Source of the DNA: UBA10649 sp037130755
Lineage (GTDB): Bacteria; Actinomycetota; Actinomycetes; S36-B12
Assembly: GCA_037130755.1 (NCBI GenBank)
Contig: JBAXSI010000027.1
Span: 1-41,985, forward strand
DNA length: 41,985 bases
Direction: 5' to 3'
Positions 32,000 through 39,559 of this stretch are shown here, piece by piece. The notes under the pieces are model-generated. The model saw only the letters and a program-made list of their open reading frames with translations, did not search any database and was not told the origin of the DNA. Made by a program: the position numbers and the translations under genes. The first letter of the stretch is position 1. Every line of letters begins with the position of its first letter.

Positions 32000-32910
32000 C
32001 GTTCCACAGCGGCTTTGCCTGCCTCGTCGGACGGCCCAACGCGGGCAAGTCGACGCTCACCAACGCAATGGTGGGCCGCAAGGTCGCCATCACCTCCGAT
32101 CGGCCGCAGACGACGCGGCGCGTCCTGCGCGGCATCATCAACCGGCCCGACGGCCAGTTGATCCTCGTTGATACCCCTGGCCTGCATCGCCCACGCACGC
32201 TTCTCGGTGAGCGGCTCAACGACCAGGTGCGCGAGACCTGGTCGAGTGTCGACGTGGTCGGCCTCTGCATTCCTGCGGACGAGGCGGTCGGTCCCGGTGA
32301 TCGATACATCGCTACCGAGCTCTCCTTCCTGCGACGCAAGCCGATCGTGGCCGTCGTCACGAAGACGGACAAGGTCTCGAAGGCAGTGCTGGCGCAGCGC
32401 CTCACCCAGGTGGGCGCGCTGGCCAGCGAGATCGGGTTCGAGTGGTCCGATGTCGTGCCGGTGTCGGCCTTGACCGGCTCGCAGGTCGAACTGCTCGTGG
32501 GGGAGCTGATCGGCCAGTTGCCGGACGGGCCGGTCCTGTTCCCCGACGGTGACTACTCCGACGCACCGATCGAGATCGCGGTCGCCGAGCTGATCAGGGA
32601 GGCTGCGCTCGACGGGGTGGAGGACGAGCTGCCGCACTCGATCGCGGTCGTCGTCGATGAGATCGAGCCACGCGAGGATCGCCCAGCGGATCGGCCACTG
32701 ACGGACGTTCGCGCCAGCCTGTTCGTTGAACGCGACTCGCAGAAGGCGATCGTGATCGGCAAGGCCGGCTCACGGCTCAAGCAGGTGGGCACCAGGGCAC
32801 GCAAGGAGATCGAGGTGCTCCTCGGCGTGCCCATCTACCTCGACATCCGGGTGAAGATCGCCAAGGACTGGCAGAAGGACCCCAAGCAGCTGCGTCGTCT
32901 CGGCTTCTAG
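31996..32910 (+). CDS. era: GTPase Era
   Basis: An essential GTPase that binds the 3' end of 16S rRNA and helps 30S maturation. The 304-aa product shows G1 GRPNAGKSTLTNAMVG, G2 SDRPQTTRRVLRGI, G3 VDTPGLHRPRTLLGE and a C-terminal KH domain (KAIVIGKAGSRLKQVGTRAR, LDIRVKIAKDWQKDPKQLRR). The G4 motif reads TKTD instead of the usual NKxD; I recall TKxD in other actinobacterial Era proteins. The GTG start overlaps the transporter stop. It is convergent with the AI-2E permease gene, with only 18 bases between. Confidence 0.97.
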   Translation: MTFHSGFACLVGRPNAGKSTLTNAMVGRKVAITSDRPQTTRRVLRGIINRPDGQLILVDTPGLHRPRTLLGERLNDQVRETWSSVDVVGLCIPADEAVGPGDRYIATELSFLRRKPIVAVVTKTDKVSKAVLAQRLTQVGALASEIGFEWSDVVPVSALTGSQVELLVGELIGQLPDGPVLFPDGDYSDAPIEIAVAELIREAALDGVEDELPHSIAVVVDEIEPREDRPADRPLTDVRASLFVERDSQKAIVIGKAGSRLKQVGTRARKEIEVLLGVPIYLDIRVKIAKDWQKDPKQLRRLGF

Positions 32911-32928
32911 GCGCTCAGGCAGCGGCAG

Positions 32929-34119
32929 TCAGTCTGCACTGCGCTCCACCTCAGGGTGCACGTCGTACCGCTGCCCGTACGCCTCGAAGATCGCGATGAT
33001 GATCGCGGCCAGCGGGATGCCGATGATGGCGCCGATGGGGCCGAACAGTGCGGCGCCGATGAAGACCGACGCCAGCGCGACTCCCGAGTTGATGTCCATG
33101 GTCCGATTGGAGATCTTGGGCGTGAACACGTAGTTCTCGACCTGCTGGTACACGGTCGCGAAGATGATGATCCACAGCACGTCGATCGGCTGCTCGAACA
33201 CCGCGAAGAGTGCCGGGAGTGCAACCCCGATGTAGGTGCCGATGGTGGGGATGAACTGGCTGACGACGCCGGCGAAGATGCCCATCGGCAGCCAGTACGG
33301 GATGTCGATGAAGTAGAAGAACCCGCAGTGGAAGAACGCGGAAAGTGTCGCCAGAGCGAGCTTGGAGATGACGAAGCCGCCCGCCTTCTGCACCGAGATG
33401 TCCCAGATCTTGATGAAGGCCAGCTGGCGCGCAGGCTTGAGCCATGAGGCGATGAATCGCTTGATCCGTGGCGAGTCTGCGGAGAAGTAGAACGAGAAGA
33501 CCAGGACGGTCACGAAGTCGAATACGGCGCCGACGATGCCGATCAGCACGCCCAGGATGCCGCCGGCGAGGTTCGAGGCGATGTTCGTGATCTGGTCGCT
33601 GGTCAGATTGAGGTTGTTGGTGAGGGTGACCGGGTCGATGTTCGCGTTGAACGTCCTGTTGATCCAGTCGACGATGTCGAGGACGAGCTGCGGCAGAGCC
33701 AGGACCAGCTCACTGATCTGCGTCGCCAGGACCCCGCCGAAGAGCGCGATGAATCCGGCCAGGAGCAGGAGCACCGTGGCGGCGACGATCGCCGTGGCCA
33801 GCCCCCTGCGCATGCCCTTGTGCGCGAGCCAGCTGACGACGGGGTCGAACGAGATGGCGATCAGCCAGGCCAGCAGCAGGTTGAAGGCGAAGCCGGCAAG
33901 GAGGCTCCAGGCCCAGGTGACGATCTCGAAGATGATGATGGCGCCGAGGATGATCGCGAGGGTTCGCCGAAGGGCACCGTGGTCGAACGAGATCTGGACG
34001 CGACGGGCGGGCCGGTCATCGACCGGCGGGCCCGGCTCGGCGGGGACCGGGGGCGCGATGGGCTCCACGGGCCGGCTGTCGGCGCGCTGCTCCGCCGACA
34101 CCTCGCCACCGTCACTCAT
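32929..34119 (-). CDS. AI-2E-family transporter (TqsA/PerM-like permease)
   Basis: A 396-aa integral membrane protein with the family pattern: a proline-rich cytoplasmic N-terminus, paired spans (LAIILGAIIIFEIVTWAWSL; LLLAWLIAISFDPVVSWLA), then VFSFYFSADSPRIKRF and the signature region SQFIPTIGTYIGVALPALFA with QQVENYVFTPKI. The family was named for autoinducer-2 export, but members also work as Na+/H+ antiporters or have unknown roles. I prefer the ATG at 34119, which has AGGGGG upstream; an ATG at 34155 in frame would add 12 residues but has no evident ribosome binding site. It is divergent from recO. Confidence 0.92.
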   Translation of the reverse strand: MSDGGEVSAEQRADSRPVEPIAPPVPAEPGPPVDDRPARRVQISFDHGALRRTLAIILGAIIIFEIVTWAWSLLAGFAFNLLLAWLIAISFDPVVSWLAHKGMRRGLATAIVAATVLLLLAGFIALFGGVLATQISELVLALPQLVLDIVDWINRTFNANIDPVTLTNNLNLTSDQITNIASNLAGGILGVLIGIVGAVFDFVTVLVFSFYFSADSPRIKRFIASWLKPARQLAFIKIWDISVQKAGGFVISKLALATLSAFFHCGFFYFIDIPYWLPMGIFAGVVSQFIPTIGTYIGVALPALFAVFEQPIDVLWIIIFATVYQQVENYVFTPKISNRTMDINSGVALASVFIGAALFGPIGAIIGIPLAAIIIAIFEAYGQRYDVHPEVERSAD

Positions 34120-34177
34120 CGAACCCCCTGGGGCCGTTCCGTGCGTCGCCGTCATCGAATTCAACGCCTGAAGAGAG

Positions 34178-34183
34178 AATGTA
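34178..34183 (-). promoter_or_regulatory. Candidate -10 box of the AI-2E-family gene
   Basis: TACATT on the minus strand fits TANNNT and would give a leader of about 50 bases before the ATG at 34119. It lies 2 bases from the recO GTG on the other strand. Confidence 0.35.
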
Positions 34184-34185
34184 GC

Positions 34186-34917
34186 GTGCCCCTTTACCGC
34201 GACGAGGCCGTCGTCTTACGCACCCACAAGCTGGGTGAGGCGGATCGCATCGTCACGCTGCTCACGCGCAGCCACGGTCGAGTCCGCGGCGTTGCCCGCG
34301 GAGTCCGCAAGACCACCAGCCGCATCGGCGCCCGCCTCGAGCCGTTCAGCCACGTCGACGTCCAGCTCTACGAGGGTCGGTCGCTCGACACCGTCACGCA
34401 GGTCGAGTCGATCGCCGCGCATGGCGCGGACCTGTCCTCCGACTACCCGCGATGGACCGCAGGCACGGCCATGCTCGAGACCGCCGAGCGCCTCACGCCC
34501 GAGGAGCGCGAGCCGGCCGTGCAGCAGTACGTGCTCCTGGTGTCGGGGCTCCGGTCGCTCGTTGCCCGTGACCACGATCCAGGCCTCATCCTCGATTCGT
34601 ACCTGCTGCGCTCCCTGGCGATCGCCGGCTGGTCGCCGTCGTTCGAGGACTGCGCCAAGTGCGGCGCCGAGGGTCCACATCGCGCGTTCTCCGTCGTCAG
34701 CGGCGGGATGGTCTGCGCCAACTGCCGTCCGCCGGGCTCGGCCTCGCCATCCGTGGCGTCGGTGGAGCTGATGGGTGCGCTGCTCAGCGGGGACTGGCCG
34801 CTGGCGGACTCGTCCGAGACGCGCGAGCGGCGCGAGGCAAGCGGCCTCGTCGCGGCGTTCCTGCAGTGGCACCTCGAGCGCGGCCTGCGGTCGCTGCCAC
34901 TCGTCGATCGCACCTGA
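34186..34917 (+). CDS. recO: DNA repair protein RecO
   Basis: RecO loads RecA onto SSB-coated DNA with RecR in gap repair. The 243-aa product has the OB-fold N-terminus (LYRDEAVVLRTHKLGEADRI, TLLTRSHGRVRGVARGVRKT), LEPFSHVDVQLYEGRSLDTV, and the zinc motif CAKCG...CANC in the C-terminal half. The GTG at 34186 gives the expected start VPLYRDEAVVLR. The recO-uppS order is typical of actinobacteria. Confidence 0.95.
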   Translation: MPLYRDEAVVLRTHKLGEADRIVTLLTRSHGRVRGVARGVRKTTSRIGARLEPFSHVDVQLYEGRSLDTVTQVESIAAHGADLSSDYPRWTAGTAMLETAERLTPEEREPAVQQYVLLVSGLRSLVARDHDPGLILDSYLLRSLAIAGWSPSFEDCAKCGAEGPHRAFSVVSGGMVCANCRPPGSASPSVASVELMGALLSGDWPLADSSETRERREASGLVAAFLQWHLERGLRSLPLVDRT

Positions 34918-34965
34918 CCGGACGGAATCGTCGGGTTCGCGTCCCGTGGGTGTTTGGATAGGGGC

Positions 34966-35787
34966 ATGGCGCGAGCGCGGGGCAACTCACCGACGAAGAG
35001 CCCGACGCCGCACCCGAGCGGCGCGCGGCCCCCGACGATCCAACCGGAGCTGGTCCCGCGGCACGTGGCCATCGTCATGGATGGCAACGGGCGCTGGGCC
35101 AAGGAGCGTGGCCTGCCGCGCACCGCGGGGCATGAGGCTGGTGAGTCGAGCCTCTTCGACTGCGTCGAGGGCGCCATCGAACTCGGCATCGGCTGGCTGT
35201 CGGCCTACGCCTTCTCTACCGAGAACTGGAAGCGCTCACCTGACGAGGTCCGGTTCCTCATGGGTTTCAATCGCGACGTGATCCGACGCCGTCGCGACGA
35301 GATGAACGACCTCGGCGTGCGCGTGCGCTGGGCCGGCCGCCGCCCGAAGCTGTGGCGCAGCGTGATCACCGAGTTGGAGGAGGCCGAGCAGCTCACGGCC
35401 AAGAACAGGACGCTGACACTGACGATGTGCGTGAACTACGGAGGCCGCGCCGAGATCGCTGATGCGGCGGCCGCCATGGCGCGGGCGGTCAAGGCGGGCA
35501 GCTTGGACCCGGAGAAGATCGACCAGCGGATGTTCCACCACTTCCTTGACGAGCCAGACATGCCCGACGTCGATCTGTTCGTGCGCAGTTCTGGCGAGCA
35601 GCGCACCAGCAACTTCCTGCTGTGGCAGTCCGCCTACGCGGAGCTGGTGTTCCTGGACACCCTCTGGCCCGACTTCGACCGCCGGCACCTGTGGCATGCC
35701 TGCGAGCTGTACGCCTCGCGCGACCGGCGCTACGGGGGAGCGGTGCCGAACCCGGTGCCCAAGCCGGATCGACCGTCGGCCACCTGA
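34966..35787 (+). CDS. uppS: Isoprenyl (undecaprenyl/decaprenyl) diphosphate synthase
   Basis: A cis-prenyltransferase that makes the lipid carrier for cell-wall synthesis. The 273-aa product has VPRHVAIVMDGNGRWAKERG (catalytic Asp), GHEAGESSLFDCVEGAIELG, WLSAYAFSTENWKRSPDEV, CVNYGGRAEIADA and VDLFVRSSGEQRTSNFLLWQ, all diagnostic. The N-terminal 40 residues (basic, Pro-rich) precede the conserved core, as in other actinobacterial enzymes. The ATG at 34966 is preferred over an in-frame TTG at 34954. It is convergent with the small ABM-like gene. Confidence 0.96.
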   Translation: MARARGNSPTKSPTPHPSGARPPTIQPELVPRHVAIVMDGNGRWAKERGLPRTAGHEAGESSLFDCVEGAIELGIGWLSAYAFSTENWKRSPDEVRFLMGFNRDVIRRRRDEMNDLGVRVRWAGRRPKLWRSVITELEEAEQLTAKNRTLTLTMCVNYGGRAEIADAAAAMARAVKAGSLDPEKIDQRMFHHFLDEPDMPDVDLFVRSSGEQRTSNFLLWQSAYAELVFLDTLWPDFDRRHLWHACELYASRDRRYGGAVPNPVPKPDRPSAT

Positions 35788-35809
35788 CCAACAGTCTTTG
35801 CTCTGGCAG

Positions 35810-36109
35810 CTAGGGCGTCTCGTACGCCTGCTCGACGGTGAACCATCCGTGCGAATGCTGCGCTTCGACGCTCTCGAACAGGTCGAGGGCAGCGGGCCGA
35901 ACGCCGCTGCTGCGCAGTGCCGCCAGGGCGTCCATGTCGCGCCAGGTGCTCTGGATGCGCCATATGCCATCCTGCCCGCGGAGGAGTTCGGACCGCAGAA
36001 GGCCGTCCAGTCTCGCTCCTTCGTTCATGCTTTGGTACCCGGCGATGAGCTCGGCGTCGCGGGCAGGATCCACCCGAGCATCGACGACGGTGACGACGCG
36101 TGCGGCCAT
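35810..36109 (-). CDS. Small ABM-like (antibiotic biosynthesis monooxygenase fold) protein
   Basis: A 99-aa product of dimeric alpha+beta barrel type: VVTVVDARVDPARDAELIAG, a helix, GLLRSELLRGQDGIWRIQST (two strands), WRDMDALAALRSS, then FESVEAQHSHGWFTVEQAYE. The order of strands and helices fits the ABM fold, but no catalytic residues are defined. The ATG at 36109 has AAGGGAA upstream, and that site sits in a small hairpin. It lies 32 bases after zur on the same strand, so it may be the last gene of the zinc operon. The function is unknown. Confidence 0.8.
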   Translation of the reverse strand: MAARVVTVVDARVDPARDAELIAGYQSMNEGARLDGLLRSELLRGQDGIWRIQSTWRDMDALAALRSSGVRPAALDLFESVEAQHSHGWFTVEQAYETP

Positions 36110-36116
36110 GGCGTTC

Positions 36117-36134
36117 CCTTCACGTTGGTGAAGG
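36117..36134 (-). promoter_or_regulatory. Hairpin over the ribosome binding site of the ABM-like gene
   Basis: On the minus strand CCTTCAC-CAAC-GTGAAGG is a perfect 7-base stem with a 4-base loop whose 3' arm runs into the AAGGGAA ribosome binding site. It could damp translation, or act as a weak terminator or attenuator after zur. Confidence 0.4.
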
Positions 36135-36141
36135 CATGAGG

Positions 36142-36537
36142 CTATCTGCTGCAGGCTGCGCAGACTCCGACGATCTCGAAGGTGTGGTTCACGGAGGTGA
36201 AGCCGTTCTCCCGCGCCACCGTGTCGACCCAGGCCTCCACGGTCGGGCCCTCGATCTCGACGGTCGCCCCGCATTCGCGGCACACCAGGTGGTGGTGATG
36301 ATGCTCGCTGCACTTGCGATAGACGGTCTCCCCGTCGGCGTTGGCGCGACGGTCGACCTCACCTGCGTCGGCCAGGGCCTGCAGCGCTCGATAGACCGTG
36401 GTCAGACCGATGGACGCGCCCTGGGCTCGTAGGTCCTCGTGCACCTGCTGGGCGGATTTGAACTCGTCGACGTCGTCGAGGAGTGCCTTGACCGCTGCCC
36501 GCTGCCGCGTCTGACGTGGAACTGCCGACGAGGTCAT
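36142..36537 (-). CDS. zur: Fur-family zinc uptake regulator Zur
   Basis: A zinc-sensing repressor of the Fur family. The 131-aa product has the winged helix (RQRAAVKALLDDVDEFKSAQ, GASIGLTTVYRALQALADAG), the metal-site histidines in YRKCSEHHHHHLVCRECGA, and two structural zinc CxxC pairs (CREC, CAAC). Calling it Zur rather than Fur rests on its place in the znuACB operon. The ATG overlaps the znuB stop by 4 bases. With the palindrome in the operon promoter, this makes a closed autoregulatory loop. Confidence 0.93.
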   Translation of the reverse strand: MTSSAVPRQTRQRAAVKALLDDVDEFKSAQQVHEDLRAQGASIGLTTVYRALQALADAGEVDRRANADGETVYRKCSEHHHHHLVCRECGATVEIEGPTVEAWVDTVARENGFTSVNHTFEIVGVCAACSR

Positions 36538-37361
36538 GTGGCCTCCCGGCGCCGTCGTCGCACCGGTACCGCGATCGTGGCGAGCACCGCGAAGAACAGC
36601 AGGGCGATCAGGACGATGGTCGGCCCCGGCGGCACCTCGACGTAGAACGACGTCACCAGTCCGGTGAGGCTGGCGAGCAGCCCGAGAATGATGGCGAGGA
36701 CCGCTGTCGCGCGGAAGGAGCGCGTGACCTGCTGGGCGGCCGCCACCGGCACGATCATGATCGCGCTGACCAGCAACAGTCCGACCACGCGCATGCCGAC
36801 GACCACGACGACGGCTGCCAGCACCGCCATCAGCGTGCTCATCACCCGCACGCGAATGCCCTGCACTGCAGCGACGTCGGGATCCAGGCTCACCGCGAAC
36901 AGTTCTCGGCCGAGGATCGCGACAACGATCACCACGCCCAGGCACAGTGCGCCGAGCGCCAGCAAGTCACCTTCGGCGACCGTCGACAGCGATCCGAACA
37001 GGTATGCGTTCAACGACGACGAGGCCCGGCCGGGCGCGAGTGAGGCGAACAGCACGCCGCCGGCGATGCCGCCGTAGAACAGCAGGGCGAGTGCGACGTC
37101 GCCCGCGGTGCGAGAGCGATACCGGATGAACTCGATAAGGAACGCGCCGATCACGGCCGCGGCCATGGCGGTGGGGATGGGTGCGGTGCCGAGGAGGAAC
37201 GCAAGGCCGACACCAGTCAGTGCGACGTGCCCCATGCCGTCACCGAGGAGCGCGAGCCGACGCTGCACCAAGAACACGCCGATCAACGGCGCGATGAGCC
37301 CCACCAATGCGGCGGCGACCAGCGCGCGCCGCATGAAGTCGAAGTCGAGAATCGTGGTCAT
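36534..37361 (-). CDS. znuB: Zinc ABC transporter permease ZnuB
   Basis: The membrane subunit of the zinc importer. The 275-aa product is an ABC-3-type permease with seven or more spans, including ALVAAALVGLIAPLIGVFLV, RRLALLGDGMGHVALTGVGL (the typical conserved cytoplasmic loop), NAYLFGSLSTVAEGD and AVLAAVVVVVGMRVVGLLLV. It overlaps znuC (upstream) and zur (downstream) by 4 bases each. Confidence 0.94.
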   Translation of the reverse strand: MTTILDFDFMRRALVAAALVGLIAPLIGVFLVQRRLALLGDGMGHVALTGVGLAFLLGTAPIPTAMAAAVIGAFLIEFIRYRSRTAGDVALALLFYGGIAGGVLFASLAPGRASSSLNAYLFGSLSTVAEGDLLALGALCLGVVIVVAILGRELFAVSLDPDVAAVQGIRVRVMSTLMAVLAAVVVVVGMRVVGLLLVSAIMIVPVAAAQQVTRSFRATAVLAIILGLLASLTGLVTSFYVEVPPGPTIVLIALLFFAVLATIAVPVRRRRREAT

Positions 37362-38158
37362 GCGCCCAGCCCCACGACGTTCGGGCCGTGGTCCGGCGGG
37401 CTGTCATGGTGGTGCACGTCCTCGTGGAGGTCGGCGGGGATCGGCGGCGGTCCGTCGTAGAGCACGGACCTTCGCTCGTCGGGGCCGAGCACGACCGCGT
37501 GCGTGACGAGGTCGGTCAGGCCGGTGAGTTCATGCGTCACCACGATGATCGTCACGCCGCGCTCATGCAGGTCCGACAGCAGTTCGGTGAGGCGTCCCAC
37601 GTGCTCGGCGTCGACGCCGGCGGTGGGCTCGTCCATCATCAGCAGGTCGGCCCCCGACGCGAGCGCCCTGGCGATGAGCACGCGTCGCTGCTGTCCGCCG
37701 GAGAGGGTGTCGAGGCGGTCATGGCGACGCGACCATAGGCCGACGTCCTTCAGCGCCTGTGCGGCCCCAGCCTTCTCCTCACGCGTAAGGAACCGCCAAC
37801 GACGCTTCGGGGAGATCAACCCCGACAGCACGGCCTCCCAGACAGACACCGGGATGCTGGACGCGCCGGGCAGTCGCTGGGGGACAAGCGCGACCCGCTG
37901 CCAGGACGCGAAGCGCGACAGCGGGGTGCCGAACAAGAACACGCGACCGTGGTCGTAGGGCTGAAGTCCGAGCATCGTGCGCACGAGGGTGGTCTTGCCG
38001 CTGCCGTTGGGCCCCAGCAGCGCGACGAACTCGCCGGCGCGAACGGACAGGTCTACGTCCTCGAGGATGTGCTCGCCGTCGAACTCGACGCAGAGCCGCT
38101 GGACCTCGACGACCAGTTCCGCGTCCGGCTCCTCGTGGCGATGATGGTCGTGGCTCAT
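37358..38158 (-). CDS. znuC: Zinc ABC transporter ATP-binding protein ZnuC with His-rich ends
   Basis: The ATPase of the zinc importer. The 266-aa product has Walker A GPNGSGKTTLV, the Q-loop region LVPQRLPGASSIPVS, the signature LSGGQQRRVLIARAL, Walker B LLMMDEPTAGVDAE and the switch histidine in VVTHELTGL. Both ends are rich in histidine: MSHDHHRHEEPD at the start and HEDVHHHDSPPDHGP at the end. Such tails are unusual for the ATPase and may bind zinc in the cytoplasm (inference). The gene overlaps znuA and znuB by 4 bases each. Confidence 0.95.
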   Translation of the reverse strand: MSHDHHRHEEPDAELVVEVQRLCVEFDGEHILEDVDLSVRAGEFVALLGPNGSGKTTLVRTMLGLQPYDHGRVFLFGTPLSRFASWQRVALVPQRLPGASSIPVSVWEAVLSGLISPKRRWRFLTREEKAGAAQALKDVGLWSRRHDRLDTLSGGQQRRVLIARALASGADLLMMDEPTAGVDAEHVGRLTELLSDLHERGVTIIVVTHELTGLTDLVTHAVVLGPDERRSVLYDGPPPIPADLHEDVHHHDSPPDHGPNVVGLGA

Positions 38159-39030
38159 GTGCAGCCCTGTCCTGCCTTGAGGGTCGCGAGGTTGTCCTTC
38201 ATCACTGACACGTAGTCACCGGTGGCGTTCGCGGCAAGGCCCTCGAGCGGATCGAGCTTGGCGACCTTGGCGCCAGTCTCGTCCGCGATGGTCTGCGCAA
38301 TCTTGGGATCGACGAACGTCTCGTAGTAGATGGTCGTGATGCCCTTGCTCTTGACGAGGTCTGCAACCTCCTTCAGTCGGGCCGGGCTCGGCTCGGCGTC
38401 CGGCGACAGGCCCGAGATGCCGATCTGGTTCATGCCGTAGGCATGAGCGAGGTAGCCGAAGGCCTCGTGGCTGACGACGAGGTCGCGGGAGCGGCAGTTG
38501 GCGAGTCCGGCCCTGTACTCGGCGTCGAGTGCGTCCATGGCCGCTGAGAGTTCGCTCGCGTTCTTCGCGAGGGCGGTGGCCGAGTCAGGCTCGACCTCGG
38601 CCAGTCGGGTGGCCACCGTGGTGCCGATCTTCGACATGTTCTTGGGGTCCAGCCACACGTGCGGGTCGTTGCCGAGCAGCGCCAGGTCGGCCGAGACGTC
38701 CACGGCGCTATCGGGCGCCTGCTGCGCGATCGCCTCATCGACGGCGGCCTGGAAGCCCTTCACGTACAGGACGAGGTCGGCCTGCGAGATGTCGGCGACC
38801 TGCGCGGCGGTGAGTTCCAGATCGTGCGGCTCGACCCCGGGCGGGGTGAGGTTGGCCACGGAGGTGGTGTCGCCGCCGACCGTCTGTGCCGCGAACTGCA
38901 ACGGGTAGAACGCGGCCATCACGGAGGGCGTTGCGTCCGCGGAGGGAGTCGGGGTCCGGCAGCCGGCCAGCGCCGCCATGCACAGGCCGCCCACTGCCGC
39001 GGCGAGGAGTGCCTGCTGGAGCCTGCTCAT
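38155..39030 (-). CDS. znuA: Zinc ABC transporter substrate-binding lipoprotein ZnuA
   Basis: Captures zinc outside the cell and passes it to ZnuB. The 291-aa product has a lipoprotein signal peptide with lipobox LAGC (Cys24), then a metal-binding cluster-9 type fold. Likely ligands are histidines in GVEPHDLEL, DPHVWLDPKN and VVSHEAFGYLAHAYG, and an acidic residue in YETFVDPK. The His-rich loop often found in ZnuA before the second ligand is missing. It is the first gene of znuA-znuC-znuB-zur, and its ATG coincides with the predicted transcription start, with no ribosome binding site before it. Confidence 0.95.
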   Translation of the reverse strand: MSRLQQALLAAAVGGLCMAALAGCRTPTPSADATPSVMAAFYPLQFAAQTVGGDTTSVANLTPPGVEPHDLELTAAQVADISQADLVLYVKGFQAAVDEAIAQQAPDSAVDVSADLALLGNDPHVWLDPKNMSKIGTTVATRLAEVEPDSATALAKNASELSAAMDALDAEYRAGLANCRSRDLVVSHEAFGYLAHAYGMNQIGISGLSPDAEPSPARLKEVADLVKSKGITTIYYETFVDPKIAQTIADETGAKVAKLDPLEGLAANATGDYVSVMKDNLATLKAGQGCT

Positions 39031-39036
39031 CCCTCG

Positions 39037-39065
39037 AGACTAGGCTTAATGAAAATGATTGTCAA
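39037..39065 (-). promoter_or_regulatory. znuA operon promoter (leaderless)
   Basis: Read on the minus strand: TTGACA (39060-39065, perfect -35), a 17-base spacer, TAGTCT (39037-39042, -10), then 6 bases and the znuA ATG at 39030. Transcription would begin at the A of the start codon. This is the best-formed promoter in the window. Confidence 0.8.
39050..39064. promoter_or_regulatory. Zur box (Fur-family operator)
   Basis: TGAAAATGATTGTCA is a 7-1-7 palindrome with one mismatch, close to known actinobacterial Zur sites of the TGAAAATGATTTTCA type. It overlaps the -35 and spacer of the znuA promoter, so bound Zur-Zn would block it. Confidence 0.85.
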
Positions 39066-39067
39066 AA

Positions 39068-39523
39068 TCACATACGGCCGGCGAACTTGAAGAACGCGAA
39101 CCCCAGGACCACGAGGATGACCACGACCCGGACGATCCGCGACCGGACGGCGATCACCGGCCACGACAGCGCCGTGAGCCACGCCAGCAGTCCGGCCACG
39201 ATGACGAGGAGCACCCCGCCGAGCCAGGCCCACTTGCCGGTCTGGATGAGCCCGAGGAACAGCAGGAGGCCCGGGGCGACGATGACCACGAAGCGCGGCA
39301 GTCGGTTGAGTCGCTCGACGATCGGGTAGCTGATGTCCTCGAAGCGCTGGCGGGCCGGCGAGGCGGGCTTGGTGGGCATGGCGCGCCCGGAGACCAGTCG
39401 GTTCGCCGCCGTGGGCGGCTTGGTCGGCCGACCGCCTGCTGGCGGGGGCGGCGGTGGACCGCCGGGACCGCGTACGCCGGGGGTCGGCTTGCCCTTCTTC
39501 CCGGGGTTGCTCGGGCTGCTCAT
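39068..39523 (-). CDS. Small proline-rich membrane protein upstream of znuA
   Basis: A 151-aa product starting MSSPSNPGKKGKPTPG, with a proline run in GPGGPPPPPPAGGRPTKPP. A helix follows (RQRFEDISYPIVERLNRLPR), then three hydrophobic spans (FVVIVAPGLLLFLGL; WLGGVLLVIVAGLLAWLTAL; IVRVVVILVVLGFAFFKF). It resembles uncharacterised actinobacterial membrane proteins (possibly the one called DUF6703, from memory). I took the ATG at 39523, with GGAG upstream; earlier in-frame codons would run into the divergent gene. Its stop lies 3 bases from the znuA -35. Confidence 0.75.
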   Translation of the reverse strand: MSSPSNPGKKGKPTPGVRGPGGPPPPPPAGGRPTKPPTAANRLVSGRAMPTKPASPARQRFEDISYPIVERLNRLPRFVVIVAPGLLLFLGLIQTGKWAWLGGVLLVIVAGLLAWLTALSWPVIAVRSRIVRVVVILVVLGFAFFKFAGRM

Positions 39524-39546
39524 GGGCTCTCCGGTCACGAGGGGAC

Positions 39547-39552
39547 TACCGT
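39547..39552 (+). promoter_or_regulatory. Candidate -10 box of the ABM-like gene at 39560 (leaderless arrangement)
   Basis: TACCGT is followed by 7 bases and the GTG start at 39560, with no ribosome binding site, again suggesting a leaderless message. Confidence 0.45.
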
Positions 39553-39559
39553 TCGTCGG

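Noticed and set aside
34120..34164. Longer N-terminus of the AI-2E-family protein (ATG at 34155 or TTG at 34164)
   Set aside because: Neither codon has a ribosome binding site, while the ATG at 34119 has AGGGGG at good spacing; the longer form is not excluded.
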